A DNA stretch of 64,000 nucleotides, taken from contig NZ_JTAN02000019.1 of NCBI RefSeq assembly GCF_000949135.2, positions 930,001 through 994,000 of the forward strand, read 5' to 3'. A model generated the notes under the pieces. That model was given only the letters and a program-made list of their open reading frames with translations. It had not been told where the DNA came from and searched no databases. A program made the position numbers and the translations under genes. This DNA comes from Burkholderia sp. USMB20. Lineage in GTDB: Bacteria; Pseudomonadota; Gammaproteobacteria; Burkholderiales; Burkholderiaceae. Shown here one piece after another: positions 38,467-47,488 of this stretch; the stretch's first letter is position 1; every line of letters starts with the position of its first letter.

Positions 38467-39018
38467 TCAGCGGACGCGCCCGCGCTCCCACAGCACGTCC
38501 GAGCCGCCATCCGCGCGGTTCAGCACACGCGCCAGCACGAACAGCAGGTCCGACAGCCGGTTCACGTAACGCCGCGGCGCGTCATTGAGCGTGTCGGTAC
38601 GCCCGAGCGCGACGATCGAGCGCTCCGCGCGGCGGCACACCGTCCGGCACACGTGCGCGAGCGACGCCGCACGCGAGCCGGCCGGCAGGATGAATTCCTT
38701 CAGCGGCGGCAGCGTCGCGTTGTAGTCGGCCAGCCACGTGTCGAGGCGCGCGAGGTGCGTGTCGTCGAGCACCGCATGGCCGGGAATGCACAGCTCGCCG
38801 CCGAGATCGAACAGGTCGTGCTGGATCGTGACGAGCGCCGTGCGCACGTCGTCCGGCAGCGTCTCGGCGAGCAGCACGCCAAGATTCGAGTTCAGTTCGT
38901 CGACGTCGCCGATCGCGGCGATCCGTGCGTCGTCCTTGCCGATGCGCCGGCCGTCGCCGAGGCCCGTGGTGCCGTCGTCGCCCGTGCGCGTCGCGATCTT
39001 GCTCAAGCGGTTGCCCAT
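38467..39018 (-). CDS. Cob(I)yrinic acid a,c-diamide adenosyltransferase (PduO type)
   Basis: This enzyme adds the adenosyl group to cob(I)alamin to make coenzyme B12. The ATP-binding N-terminus reads SKIATRTGDDGTTGLGDGRRIGKDDARI. The signature VCRTVCRRAERSIVALGR (about residues 123-140) and the end YVNRLSDLLFVLARVLNR are typical of PduO-type enzymes. Its 183 residues fit the family. It lies 94 bases upstream of hmp on the same strand. No cobalamin riboswitch is visible upstream. Other B12 genes are not in the window. Confidence 0.92.
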   Translation of the reverse strand: MGNRLSKIATRTGDDGTTGLGDGRRIGKDDARIAAIGDVDELNSNLGVLLAETLPDDVRTALVTIQHDLFDLGGELCIPGHAVLDDTHLARLDTWLADYNATLPPLKEFILPAGSRAASLAHVCRTVCRRAERSIVALGRTDTLNDAPRRYVNRLSDLLFVLARVLNRADGGSDVLWERGRVR

Positions 39019-39158
39019 GCGAATGTCCTCTCGTGCGCGGCCGCGATGCGGCCCGGTTGGGTTGGTACGCGATTATCGCAGCCCGCGGCGGCGGGCGCAG
39101 CGGGCGTTCCAGCGTAGAATGGACCGAAAGTTTGACAAGCAGTCGTCAGGAGACATTC

Positions 39159-40568
39159 GTGAATCACCCTGCCCCGCCGGCCGCCACGCGCCGCCCGCTG
39201 CCCCCCGCCATGCTCGATGCGCTGCGCGCCGCCTTCGGCGAGCGCGTGTCGACCGCCGACGCCGTGCGCGCCCATCACGGCCGCGACGAATCGCCGTTCG
39301 ATCCGCAGCTGCCCGACGCCGTCGTGTTCGCCCGCAACGCCGATGAAGTCCGCGAAGTCGTGTCGCTGTGCGCGCTCTACAGCGTGCCGCTGATCCCGTA
39401 CGGCGCCGGCTCGTCGCTCGAAGGTCATCTGCTCGCGGTGCGCGGCGGCGTCTCGCTCGACCTGTCGGAAATGAACCGCGTGCTGTCGATCAACGCGGAA
39501 GACCTGACGGTCACGGTCGAACCGGGCATCACGCGCAAGGCGCTCAACGAAGCGCTGCGCGACACCGGCCTGTTCTTCCCGATCGATCCGGGCGCCGACG
39601 CCAGCATCGGCGGGATGACCGCGACCCGCGCATCGGGCACCAATGCCGTGCGCTACGGAACCATGCGCGAGAACGTGCTCGGCCTGACCGCCGTGCTCGC
39701 CGACGGCCGCGTCGTGAAGACGGGCTCGCGCGCGCGCAAGTCGTCCGCCGGCTACGACCTCACGCGCCTGTTCGTCGGCTCCGAAGGCACGCTCGGCGTG
39801 ATCACCGAGATCACGCTGCGCCTGCATCCGCTGCCCGAAGCCGTGTCGGCCGCGATCTGCACGTTCCCGTCGATGGGCGACGCGGTGCGCACGGTGATCG
39901 AGACGATCCAGATCGGCGTGCCGATCGCGCGCGTCGAATTCGTCGACGCGCTCGCGGTGCGCTCGATCAACCGCCATTCGAACCTGACGCTCGCCGAAGC
40001 GCCGACGCTGTTCTTCGAATTCCACGGCACCGAGGCCGGCGTGAAGGAACAGGCCGAGCTCGTGCAGGCGCTCGCGGGCCAGAACAACGGCCAGGGCTTC
40101 GAATGGGCGACCCGCCCCGAGGACCGCACGCGGCTCTGGGCCGCGCGCCACAACGCGTACTTCGCGATGCTGCAGCTGAAGCCCGGCTGCCGCGCGGTGA
40201 CGACCGACGTGTGCGTGCCGATCTCGCAGCTCGCCGCGTGCGTCGAGGAAACTGAGATCGACCTGCGCGCGTCGTCGCTGCCCTGTCCGATCGTCGGCCA
40301 CGTCGGCGACGGCAATTTCCACGTCGCGATCCTGATCGATCCCGACAAGCCCGAGGAAATCGACGAAGCCGAACGCATCAACGACCGGATCGTCGAGCGC
40401 GCGCTGCGCCTCGGCGGCACCTGCACCGGCGAACACGGCGTCGGGCTGCACAAGATGCGCTTCCTGCCGAAGGAGCACGGCGACAACGCGATCGACGCGA
40501 TGCGCGCGATCAAGCTGGCGCTCGATCCGCGCAACCTGATGAATCCCGGCAAGATCTTCACGTGCTGA
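39159..40568 (+). CDS. FAD-linked D-lactate dehydrogenase-like oxidoreductase
   Basis: This 469-residue flavoprotein oxidises a 2-hydroxy acid, most likely D-lactate, and passes electrons to the respiratory chain. The FAD-binding PP-loop segment reads VPLIPYGAGSSLEGHLLAV. GGMTATRASGTNAVRYGTMRENV and the C-terminal GHVGDGNFHVAIL, GEHGVGLHKM and DPRNLMNPGKIF match the DLD/LDHD branch. A GTG start at 39159 follows a CAGGAGA ribosome binding site. It lies 37 bases before glcD, so it is probably part of the same operon; the real substrate may be glycolate-related. Confidence 0.85.
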   Translation: MNHPAPPAATRRPLPPAMLDALRAAFGERVSTADAVRAHHGRDESPFDPQLPDAVVFARNADEVREVVSLCALYSVPLIPYGAGSSLEGHLLAVRGGVSLDLSEMNRVLSINAEDLTVTVEPGITRKALNEALRDTGLFFPIDPGADASIGGMTATRASGTNAVRYGTMRENVLGLTAVLADGRVVKTGSRARKSSAGYDLTRLFVGSEGTLGVITEITLRLHPLPEAVSAAICTFPSMGDAVRTVIETIQIGVPIARVEFVDALAVRSINRHSNLTLAEAPTLFFEFHGTEAGVKEQAELVQALAGQNNGQGFEWATRPEDRTRLWAARHNAYFAMLQLKPGCRAVTTDVCVPISQLAACVEETEIDLRASSLPCPIVGHVGDGNFHVAILIDPDKPEEIDEAERINDRIVERALRLGGTCTGEHGVGLHKMRFLPKEHGDNAIDAMRAIKLALDPRNLMNPGKIFTC

Positions 40569-40605
40569 CACGGCGGCGCGCCGCCGCGCCCCGGCTGGAG
40601 ACCCA

Positions 40606-42099
40606 ATGAACGCTTCCGTCGAACTGTCGAGCGCGACCCGCGCGCAGCGCCAGCGCGAAGTCGTGCAGGCGCTGATGGCCGTGCTGCCGACGCATTGCCT
40701 GCTGTTCCGCGACGAAGACACCGCGCCGTACGAATGCGACGGCCTGTCGGCGTACCGCCGGCTGCCGCTCGCGGTCGCGCTGCCCGAAACCGAATCGCAG
40801 GTGCAGCGGATCGTGCAGATCTGCCGCCGCATGGAAGTGCCGATCGTGCCGCGCGGCGCCGGCACGAGCCTGTCCGGCGGCGCGCTGCCGATCGCGAACG
40901 GCGTCGTGCTGTCGCTCGCGCGCTTCACGCGCATCGTCGAGGTCGATCCGTACGCGCGCACGGCCACCGTGCAGCCCGGCGTGCGCAACCTCGCGATTTC
41001 GGAAGCCGCCGCGCCTTACGGGCTGTATTACGCCCCCGATCCTTCGTCGCAGATCGCCTGCACGATCGGCGGCAACGTCGCCGAAAATTCCGGCGGCGTC
41101 CATTGCCTGAAATACGGGCTGACGGTGCACAACGTGATGCGCGTGCGCGCGGTCACGATCGACGGCGAGGTCGTCGAATTCGGCTCGCTCGGTCTCGACG
41201 CGCCTGGCCTCGACCTGCTCGCCGTGATGATCGGCAGCGAAGGGATGTTCGCGATCGTCACCGAAATCACGGTGAAGCTGATCCCGAAACCGCAGACCGC
41301 GCAGCTCGTGATGGCGAGCTTCGACGATGTCGTGAAGGGCGGCGAGGCGGTCGCCGCGATCATCGCGTCGGGCATCATCCCGGCGGGGCTGGAGATGATG
41401 GACAAGCCGGCCACCCAGGCCGTCGAGGCGTTCACGCACGCGGGCTACGACCTCGACGCGAAGGCGATCCTGCTGTGCGAATCGGACGGCACGCCCGAAG
41501 AAGTCGCGGAGGAAATCGTCCGCATGACGGCCGTGCTGCGCGAGCATGGCGCGACGCGCATCCAGGTGTCGCGCAACGAAAGCGAGCGGCTGCGCTTCTG
41601 GTCCGGCCGCAAGAACGCGTTCCCGGCCGCCGGGCGCATTTCCGCCGACTATTACTGCATGGACGGCACCGTGCCGCGCCGTGCGATCGGCCCGCTGCTC
41701 GCCCGCATCGAGCAGCTCGAGACGCGCTACGGGCTGCGCTGCATCAACGTGTTCCATGCCGGCGACGGCAACATGCATCCGCTGATCCTCTACAACGCGA
41801 ACGATCCGGACGAGCTGCACCGCGCCGAGCAGTTCGGCGCGGAAATCCTCGAATGCTGCGTGGAATTCGGCGGCAGCGTGACGGGCGAGCACGGCGTCGG
41901 CATCGAAAAGCTGAATTCGATGTGCGTGCAGTTCTCGCCGCAGGAGCGCGATGCGTTCTTCGCGGTCAAGCGCGCGTTCGATCCGGCCGGGCTGCTGAAC
42001 CCCGACAAGGGCATCCCGACCCGCGCGCGCTGCGCCGAATACGGCCGCCAGCACGTGCGCGGAGGGCTGCTGCCGCACCCCGACCTGCCGCGCTTCTGA
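40606..42099 (+). CDS. glcD: Glycolate oxidase FAD subunit GlcD
   Basis: GlcD is the flavin subunit that oxidises glycolate to glyoxylate together with GlcE and GlcF. At 497 residues it has VPIVPRGAGTSLSGGALPI, IGGNVAENSGGVHCLKYGLTVHNV, GLRCINVFHAGDGNMHPLI, TGEHGVGIEKL and AFDPAGLLNPDKGIPT. A GGAGA ribosome binding site precedes the ATG. It leads the glcDEF set, following a related dehydrogenase gene. No glcC regulator or permease is adjacent. Confidence 0.94.
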   Translation: MNASVELSSATRAQRQREVVQALMAVLPTHCLLFRDEDTAPYECDGLSAYRRLPLAVALPETESQVQRIVQICRRMEVPIVPRGAGTSLSGGALPIANGVVLSLARFTRIVEVDPYARTATVQPGVRNLAISEAAAPYGLYYAPDPSSQIACTIGGNVAENSGGVHCLKYGLTVHNVMRVRAVTIDGEVVEFGSLGLDAPGLDLLAVMIGSEGMFAIVTEITVKLIPKPQTAQLVMASFDDVVKGGEAVAAIIASGIIPAGLEMMDKPATQAVEAFTHAGYDLDAKAILLCESDGTPEEVAEEIVRMTAVLREHGATRIQVSRNESERLRFWSGRKNAFPAAGRISADYYCMDGTVPRRAIGPLLARIEQLETRYGLRCINVFHAGDGNMHPLILYNANDPDELHRAEQFGAEILECCVEFGGSVTGEHGVGIEKLNSMCVQFSPQERDAFFAVKRAFDPAGLLNPDKGIPTRARCAEYGRQHVRGGLLPHPDLPRF

Positions 42100-42279
42100 G
42101 CGCCGCGCGGTGCGCGGCCCGTGCCGCCGCGCGGGCCGCGATGTGCCGCCCTGCCCGCGCCGGCCGTGCGCGCGGCGACGCCCGCATGCATTCGTCATGC
42201 GTGGCTTAGGGATAGTCGCGATGTGGATTCGCGCCACCCCGGTACAATCGACCGGACAACAACGAGGCAGCAATACAAC

Positions 42280-43368
42280 ATGGAAGAGGACGACATCGTC
42301 GCCGGATGGGCCGAACGCGTCCGCGCCGCCAGTGCCGACGGCCGGCCGCTGCGGATTCGCGGCGGCGGCACCAAGGACTGGTACGGCCAGGCGCTGGACG
42401 GCGAAATACTCGACACGCGCGCGTTTCAGGGCGTCGTGTCGTACGACCCGGCCGAACTCGTCGTCACGGTCCGCGCGGGCACGCCGCTCGCGCAGCTCGA
42501 GGCCGTCCTCGCCGAGTGCGGCCAGATGCTGCCGTTCGAGCCGCCTCACTTCGGCCGCGCGGCCACCGTCGGCGGCTGCGTCGCGGCGGGCCTCGCGGGG
42601 CCGCGCCGCGCGACCTGCGGCGCGCCGCGCGATTTCGTGCTCGGCGTCACGCTGATGAACGGCCGCGGCGAAGCGCTGCGCTTCGGCGGGCAGGTCGTGA
42701 AGAACGTCGCCGGCTACGACGTGTCGCGGCTGATGGCCGGCTCGCTCGGCACGCTCGGGCTGATGCTCGAGCTGTCGATCAAGGTGCTGCCGGTGCCCGT
42801 CGCCGAAGTCACGCTGAAGTTCGAGATGACCGCGACCGACGCGGTGCGCAAGCTCAACGAATGGGGCGGCCATCCGCTGCCCGTCAGCGCGAGCGCGTGG
42901 CGCAACGGCACGCTCGTGCTGCGGCTGTCGGGCGCCGAGGCGGCCGTGAAATCGGCGAAGACGCTGCTCGGCGGCGAAGTCGTCGACGCGGTCGAGGCCG
43001 AGCGCTTCTGGGCAGCCGTGCGCGAGCACACCGACCCGTTCTTCAACGGCATCCCGCCCGGCTATGCGCTGTGGCGGCTCGCGCTGCCGTCGATCACCGA
43101 ACCGATGCACCTGCCCGGCACCCAGCTGATGGAATGGGGCGGCGCGCAGCGCTGGTGGATCACCGACGCCGACGCGCAGACGGTGCGCATGAGCGCGAAG
43201 CAGGCCGGCGGCCATGCGACGCTGTTCCGCGCGGGCGAGTCGTACGACCGCAGCGCGGGCGTGTTCACGCCGCTGCCCGCGCCGCTGATGAAGATTCACC
43301 GCGGGCTGAAGGCTGCGTTCGATCCCGCACGCATCTTCAACCGCGGCCGGCTTTACCCTGATCTCTGA
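42280..43368 (+). CDS. glcE: Glycolate oxidase subunit GlcE
   Basis: GlcE is a shorter FAD-binding companion of GlcD. It has 362 residues beginning at ATG 42280 with EEDDIVAGWAERVRAA; the longer upstream frame is a spurious extension. RIRGGGTKDWYG, TVGGCVAAGLAGPRRATCG and GGQVVKNVAGYDVSRLMAGSLGTLG are the family blocks, and the C-terminus ends FDPARIFNRGRLYPDL. The substrate-binding cap of GlcD is reduced. It lies 180 bases after glcD and seven bases before glcF. Confidence 0.94.
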   Translation: MEEDDIVAGWAERVRAASADGRPLRIRGGGTKDWYGQALDGEILDTRAFQGVVSYDPAELVVTVRAGTPLAQLEAVLAECGQMLPFEPPHFGRAATVGGCVAAGLAGPRRATCGAPRDFVLGVTLMNGRGEALRFGGQVVKNVAGYDVSRLMAGSLGTLGLMLELSIKVLPVPVAEVTLKFEMTATDAVRKLNEWGGHPLPVSASAWRNGTLVLRLSGAEAAVKSAKTLLGGEVVDAVEAERFWAAVREHTDPFFNGIPPGYALWRLALPSITEPMHLPGTQLMEWGGAQRWWITDADAQTVRMSAKQAGGHATLFRAGESYDRSAGVFTPLPAPLMKIHRGLKAAFDPARIFNRGRLYPDL

Positions 43369-43375
43369 GGGATCG

Positions 43376-44602
43376 ATGCAAACGAACCTCGCCGATTTCA
43401 TCCGCAATACGCCCGACGGCGACGAGGCCGACGCGATCCTGCGCAAGTGCGTGCATTGCGGCTTCTGCACCGCGACGTGCCCGACCTATCAGCTGCTCGG
43501 CGACGAACTCGACGGCCCGCGCGGCCGCATCTACCTGATCAAGCAGATGGTCGAAGGCGCGCCCGTCACGCGCAGCACGCAGCAGCACCTCGACCGCTGC
43601 CTCACCTGCCGCAGCTGCGAGACGACCTGCCCGTCGGGTGTCCAGTACGGCCGGCTCGTCGAAATCGGCCGCAAGCACGTCGAGGCTCAAGTGCAGCGCC
43701 CGGTGCAGCAACGACTCGTGCGTCGCGTGCTCGCCAGCCTCGTGCCGAACGCGGCGCTGTTCTCGCCGCTCATGCGGCTCGGCCAGCACATGCGGCCGCT
43801 CTTGCCGAAACGGCTGCGCGACAAGGTGCCGCCGCGCACGCGGCTGCTCGAATGGCCGCAGCGCCCCCATTCGCGCAAGATGCTGATGCTCGCCGGCTGC
43901 GTGCAGCCGTCGATGCTGCCGAACATCAACATCGCGACCGCGCGCGTGCTCGACGCGCTCGGGGTCGAGACGATCGTCGCGCCCGACGCGGGCTGCTGCG
44001 GCGCGATCCGCCTGCACCTGAACTATCACGACGAAGCGCTCGACGACGCGCGCCGCAACATCGACGCGTGGTGGCCGTACGTCGAGCAAGGCGCCGAGGC
44101 GATCGTGATGAACGCAACGGGCTGCGGCGCGACGGTGCTCGAATACGCGCACCTGCTGCGCGACGATCCGGCCTATGCGGAGAAGGCGCAGCGCATCGTC
44201 GCGCTGACGCGCGACATCTCCGACGTGCTGCTCGCGTTCGAGGCCGAGATCGCGACGCTCGCGCGGCGCCGCGCGATCCATACCGTCGCGTACCACCCGC
44301 CGTGCACGCTGCAGCACGGCCAGCAGTCGCGCGGCAAGGTCGAGCGCCTGCTCGAGACGCTCGGCATCGACGTGCGGCTGCCGGCCGACAGCCATCTGTG
44401 CTGCGGCTCGGCCGGCACCTATTCGCTGACGCAGCCGTCGCTGTCGTACCGGCTGCGCAAGCAGAAGCTGCTGAAGCTGCAGGCACTCGAGCCGCAGATG
44501 ATCGTGTCCGGCAACGTCGGCTGCATCGCGCACCTGCAAAGCGGCACGCAGATTCCGGTCGCGCACTGGATCCAGCTCGTCGAACATCTGCTGTACGGCT
44601 GA
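43376..44602 (+). CDS. glcF: Glycolate oxidase iron-sulfur subunit GlcF
   Basis: GlcF carries electrons from the flavin subunits to the membrane quinone pool. Two ferredoxin-type clusters are present: CVHCGFCTATCPTYQ (about residues 22-36) and CLTCRSCETTCPSGVQYG (about 76-93). Two CCG-type cysteine domains follow (GCVQPSMLPN, DAGCCGAIRLHLNYH; PPCTLQHGQQ, HLCCGSAGTYS). The length of 408 residues is normal. A GAGG ribosome binding site lies five bases before the start. It closes glcDEF. Confidence 0.95.
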   Translation: MQTNLADFIRNTPDGDEADAILRKCVHCGFCTATCPTYQLLGDELDGPRGRIYLIKQMVEGAPVTRSTQQHLDRCLTCRSCETTCPSGVQYGRLVEIGRKHVEAQVQRPVQQRLVRRVLASLVPNAALFSPLMRLGQHMRPLLPKRLRDKVPPRTRLLEWPQRPHSRKMLMLAGCVQPSMLPNINIATARVLDALGVETIVAPDAGCCGAIRLHLNYHDEALDDARRNIDAWWPYVEQGAEAIVMNATGCGATVLEYAHLLRDDPAYAEKAQRIVALTRDISDVLLAFEAEIATLARRRAIHTVAYHPPCTLQHGQQSRGKVERLLETLGIDVRLPADSHLCCGSAGTYSLTQPSLSYRLRKQKLLKLQALEPQMIVSGNVGCIAHLQSGTQIPVAHWIQLVEHLLYG

Positions 44603-44680
44603 CGCGGATGGCCGGCCCCGCCGGCGCCCCGTCCGTATAATGGGCGAACCGATGCAGCGCGTGCCGTGCCGCATCCGCTG

Positions 44681-44716
44681 CCGCGTTCGTCACCGCGTTC
44701 GTCGCCGCATTCGTCA
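44681..44716. repeat. Three 12-bp tandem repeats before yggS
   Basis: CCGCGTTCGTCA, CCGCGTTCGTCG and CCGCATTCGTCA follow each other directly, with a degenerate fourth copy after them. They lie 46-82 bases upstream of the yggS start. In the frame of yggS they are open and read as arginine-rich residues, but that extension is not family-like. Confidence 0.7.
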
Positions 44717-44762
44717 TCATTCGCCGCCGTACTCGCTTCCCGTGCCTGCTTCCATGCCCGTC

Positions 44763-45461
44763 ATGTCCGATTTCGCCGTCCGTCTCGATTCCGTTCACCG
44801 CCGCATCGCCGACGCCGCCCGCGCGGCCGGCCGCGATCCCGCCACCGTCTCGCTGCTCGCCGTGTCGAAGACGTTTCCCGCCGACGACGTGCGCGCCGCG
44901 CATGCGGCCGGCCAACGCGCGTTCGGCGAGAACTACGTGCAGGAATCGATCGACAAGATCGACGCGCTCGCGGATCTGCGCGCCGCGCTCGAATGGCATT
45001 TCATCGGGCCGCTGCAATCGAACAAGACGCGCCCGGTCGCCGAACGGTTCGACTGGGTCCATTCGGTCGACCGGCTGAAGATCGCGCAGCGCCTCGCCGA
45101 ACAGCGCCCCGCGCACCTGCCGCCGCTCAACGTATGCGTGCAGGTGAACATCAGCGGCGAGGCATCGAAGAGCGGTGTCGCGCCGGCCGACGTGGCCGAC
45201 GTCGCGCGCGCGGTCGCCGCGCTGCCGGCGCTGCGCCTGCGCGGCCTGATGGCGATTCCCGAGCCGGCCGACGATATCGATGCGCAACGCGTGCCGCATC
45301 GCACGCTGCGCGCGCTGTACGACGCATTGCGTGCCGACGGCCTGCCGCTCGACACGTTGTCGATGGGCATGTCCGCCGATCTCGAGGCCGCGGTGCTCGA
45401 AGGCGCGACCATCGTGCGCGTCGGCACCGCAATCTTCGGCGCCCGCGATTATTCGCACTGA
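44763..45461 (+). CDS. YggS family pyridoxal phosphate homeostasis protein
   Basis: YggS (PLPBP) binds PLP without a known catalytic reaction and keeps B6 vitamer and amino acid pools balanced. The PLP lysine lies in LLAVSKTFP, followed by FGENYVQESIDKI, WHFIGPLQSNK, VNISGEASKSG, RGLMAIPEP and LSMGMSADLEAAVLEGATIVRVGTAIFG-type sequence near the C-terminus. The ATG at 44763 gives 232 residues, the family length. An open frame extends back to 44640 but is Arg-rich and repeat-derived. It lies 50 bases upstream of proC, a common pairing. Confidence 0.92.
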   Translation: MSDFAVRLDSVHRRIADAARAAGRDPATVSLLAVSKTFPADDVRAAHAAGQRAFGENYVQESIDKIDALADLRAALEWHFIGPLQSNKTRPVAERFDWVHSVDRLKIAQRLAEQRPAHLPPLNVCVQVNISGEASKSGVAPADVADVARAVAALPALRLRGLMAIPEPADDIDAQRVPHRTLRALYDALRADGLPLDTLSMGMSADLEAAVLEGATIVRVGTAIFGARDYSH

Positions 45462-45511
45462 GCGCCGCCCTTTTCCGCCTTCCCGTTCACTCACTTGCTC
45501 AATTCGACACC

Positions 45512-46324
45512 ATGAAAATCGCATTCATCGGCGGCGGCAACATGGCCGCGGCCCTGATCGGCGGCCTGATCAAGCGCGGCGTCGCCGCTGACGGCCTGTA
45601 TGCCATCGACGTCAACGAAGACGCCCGCGCGCGCACCGCGCAGCAGTTCGGCATCCGCACCGGCGCGGCCGTGGACGCGACGCTCGCGGACTACGACGCG
45701 ATCGTGCTCGCGGTGAAACCGCAGGTGCTGAAGGACGTCGCGCAGGCGCTCGCGCCGCACCTGACGTCGCAGCTCGTGATCAGCATCGCGGCCGGCATCC
45801 GCGGCACCGACCTCGCCCGCTGGCTCGGCGACTACGCACGCGTCGTGCGCACGATGCCGAACACGCCGGCGCTGGTCGGCATGGGCGTGACGGGCCTCGC
45901 CGCGCTGCCGGGCGTCGACGCGGCCGGTCGCGAGCTCGCGTCGAACGTGCTCGGCGCGGTCGGCGAGATCGTCTGGTTCGACGATGAAGCGCAGCTCGAC
46001 GCGGTCACGGCGATCTCGGGCAGCGGCCCGGCGTACGTGTTCTATTTCATCGAAGCGCTGCAGGAAGCCGCGCGCCGCCTCGGCATGAACGACGAACAGG
46101 GCCGCGCGCTGGCGGTCGCGACGTTCGCGGGCGCCGCGCAGCTCGCCGCGCAGTCGGGCGAACCGGCGAGCGTGCTGCGCGAGCGCGTGACGTCGAAGGG
46201 CGGCACGACGGCCGCCGCGCTCGCGTCGTTCGACGCGCAAGGCGTGAAGGAAGCGATCGTGCGCGGCGCGCTCGCGGCCGAGGCACGCGCGAAGGAAATG
46301 GGCGACGAGCTCGGTCGCGCGTAA
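45512..46324 (+). CDS. proC: Pyrroline-5-carboxylate reductase
   Basis: ProC reduces pyrroline-5-carboxylate to proline with NAD(P)H. It starts KIAFIGGGNMAAALIGGL, a Rossmann GxGxxA-like fold, and has LAVKPQVLKDV, VVRTMPNTPALVGMGVTG, VTAISGSGPAYVFYFIEAL and RERVTSKGGTTAAAL. The ATG at 45512 gives 270 residues. It is followed by a terminator with long A and T tracts and converges on ubiA. It is probably co-transcribed with yggS. Confidence 0.97.
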   Translation: MKIAFIGGGNMAAALIGGLIKRGVAADGLYAIDVNEDARARTAQQFGIRTGAAVDATLADYDAIVLAVKPQVLKDVAQALAPHLTSQLVISIAAGIRGTDLARWLGDYARVVRTMPNTPALVGMGVTGLAALPGVDAAGRELASNVLGAVGEIVWFDDEAQLDAVTAISGSGPAYVFYFIEALQEAARRLGMNDEQGRALAVATFAGAAQLAAQSGEPASVLRERVTSKGGTTAAALASFDAQGVKEAIVRGALAAEARAKEMGDELGRA

Positions 46325-46363
46325 GCGCCGCGTCGTCGGCGGGGCTTGCCCGGCCGCGCCAGC

Positions 46364-46391
46364 AAAAAAAGCGGCCGCGGCCGCTTTTTTG
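46364..46391. terminator. Bidirectional terminator between proC and ubiA
   Basis: A symmetric GC stem (GCGGCC/GGCCGC) is flanked by seven A residues on the left and six T residues on the right, extended by GCCAGC/GTTGGC-type pairing. It ends both proC and ubiA. Confidence 0.88.
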
Positions 46392-46426
46392 TTGGCATCG
46401 CGCGCCGGCGAGGCGCCCGTACCGCT

Positions 46427-47119
46427 TCAATTGGCAGCCGGCCCCGCCAGCAGGTAATGCACGGCGATCCCCGCGAACAGCACGCCGCCGAGCCAGTTGT
46501 TGTGCCGGAACGCCGCGAAGCACGGCATCCGCTCGCGATCCTTGATCAGCGTGTAGTGATACAGCGCGCAGCCGACCGCCGCGGCCCAGCCGGCCCAGTA
46601 CGCGAGACCGAAGCCGAGCGTCACGCCGATCCACACGTAGATGCCGAGCGTCACCGCATAGCACGCCATCACGGCCGCGACGTCGAAGCGGCCGAACGTC
46701 AGCGCGGACGTGCGAATGCCGATCTTGATGTCGTCGTCGCGGTCGACCATCGCGTATTCGGTGTCGTACGCGACCGACCAGAAGATGTTCGCCACCAGCA
46801 TCACCCACGCGAGCGTCGGCACCGTGTCCTGCACGGCCGCGAACGCCATCGGGATGCCGAAGCCGAACGCGATGCCGAGATACGCCTGCGGAATCGCGAA
46901 GAAACGCTTCATGAACGGGTACGAACCGGCGACGAACAGCGCGACGACCGACAGCTCCTTCGTCAGCGTGTTGAGCGGCTGGATCAGCAGGAACGCGATG
47001 AACGACAGCACCACCGCGATCGCGACGGCTTCCCATGCGCGGATCTTGCCCGACGTCAGCGGCCGGTCGGCCGTGCGCTTCACGTGACGGTCGAAATCGC
47101 GGTCCGCATAGTCGTTCAT
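46427..47119 (-). CDS. Possible separately translated C-terminal UbiA fragment
   Basis: If the frameshift is real, translation could restart at ATG 47119, which overlaps the stop of the N-terminal fragment (ATGA). It would give a 230-residue protein that holds both Asp-rich motifs and most membrane helices but lacks the first helices. Whether such a split enzyme works is unknown. This overlaps the frameshifted-gene entry and is listed only to record the possible product. Confidence 0.3.
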   Translation of the reverse strand: MNDYADRDFDRHVKRTADRPLTSGKIRAWEAVAIAVVLSFIAFLLIQPLNTLTKELSVVALFVAGSYPFMKRFFAIPQAYLGIAFGFGIPMAFAAVQDTVPTLAWVMLVANIFWSVAYDTEYAMVDRDDDIKIGIRTSALTFGRFDVAAVMACYAVTLGIYVWIGVTLGFGLAYWAGWAAAVGCALYHYTLIKDRERMPCFAAFRHNNWLGGVLFAGIAVHYLLAGPAAN

Positions 47120-47298
47120 CGCGCAGCCGCCGAGCGCATCAGCAGCGTGCCGAGCGCGAAGATCACCAGCAGCGGCCAGCGCGGATGACCGTCCGACGCG
47201 ATCCACAGCGCGTTGAGCGTCGGCCAGAGCAGCAGCAGGCTGCCGATCGGCTTGTCCATCCGGACGAGCCGCAGGTACAGGGGAAAGCGGGGGAGCAT
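46427..47298 (-). pseudogene. ubiA: 4-hydroxybenzoate octaprenyltransferase, frameshifted
   Basis: UbiA prenylates 4-hydroxybenzoate in the membrane, an early ubiquinone step. The N-terminal part (47298-47116) reads [15 protein letters not shown]-like family sequence and continues through [15 protein letters not shown] and [14 protein letters not shown], then hits a stop. The remaining protein is in another frame from about 47119: [19 protein letters not shown] with the NDxxDRDxD motif, then [19 protein letters not shown] with the second Asp motif and several membrane helices. One G appears missing in a GGG run near 47126-47131. Joined, it would be about 290 residues. The upstream stop and a downstream ATG overlap as ATGA. 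Confidence 0.88.
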
Positions 47299-47353
47299 GG
47301 CGAACCACCGGGAAGAGAATCCCGGCATTTTAGAGCCGAGCGGCGGTTCGCGT

Positions 47354-47488
47354 CATGTCGGGACGGCCCGCAGCCGGGTGCGGCGGCGCGCGCGCAGGCT
47401 GCTCGGGCCCGCTGCACGCGGCCGAGCAGCCGCGTACGTCAATCAGGGGACAGATGCGTGGGCAGGGCGGGCCCGCCCTGCCCGACAT
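47354..47488. repeat. Nested inverted repeats between dps and ubiA
   Basis: A perfect 24-bp palindrome (47460-47483) is formed by GGGCAGGGCGGG and its complement. An 8-bp inverted repeat, CTGCTCGG/CCGAGCAG, spans 47399-47429, and ATGTCGGG (47354-47361) faces CCCGACAT (47481-47488). No T-run follows any of them, so they are not typical terminators. Nothing coding is seen in 47299-47581. Confidence 0.6.
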
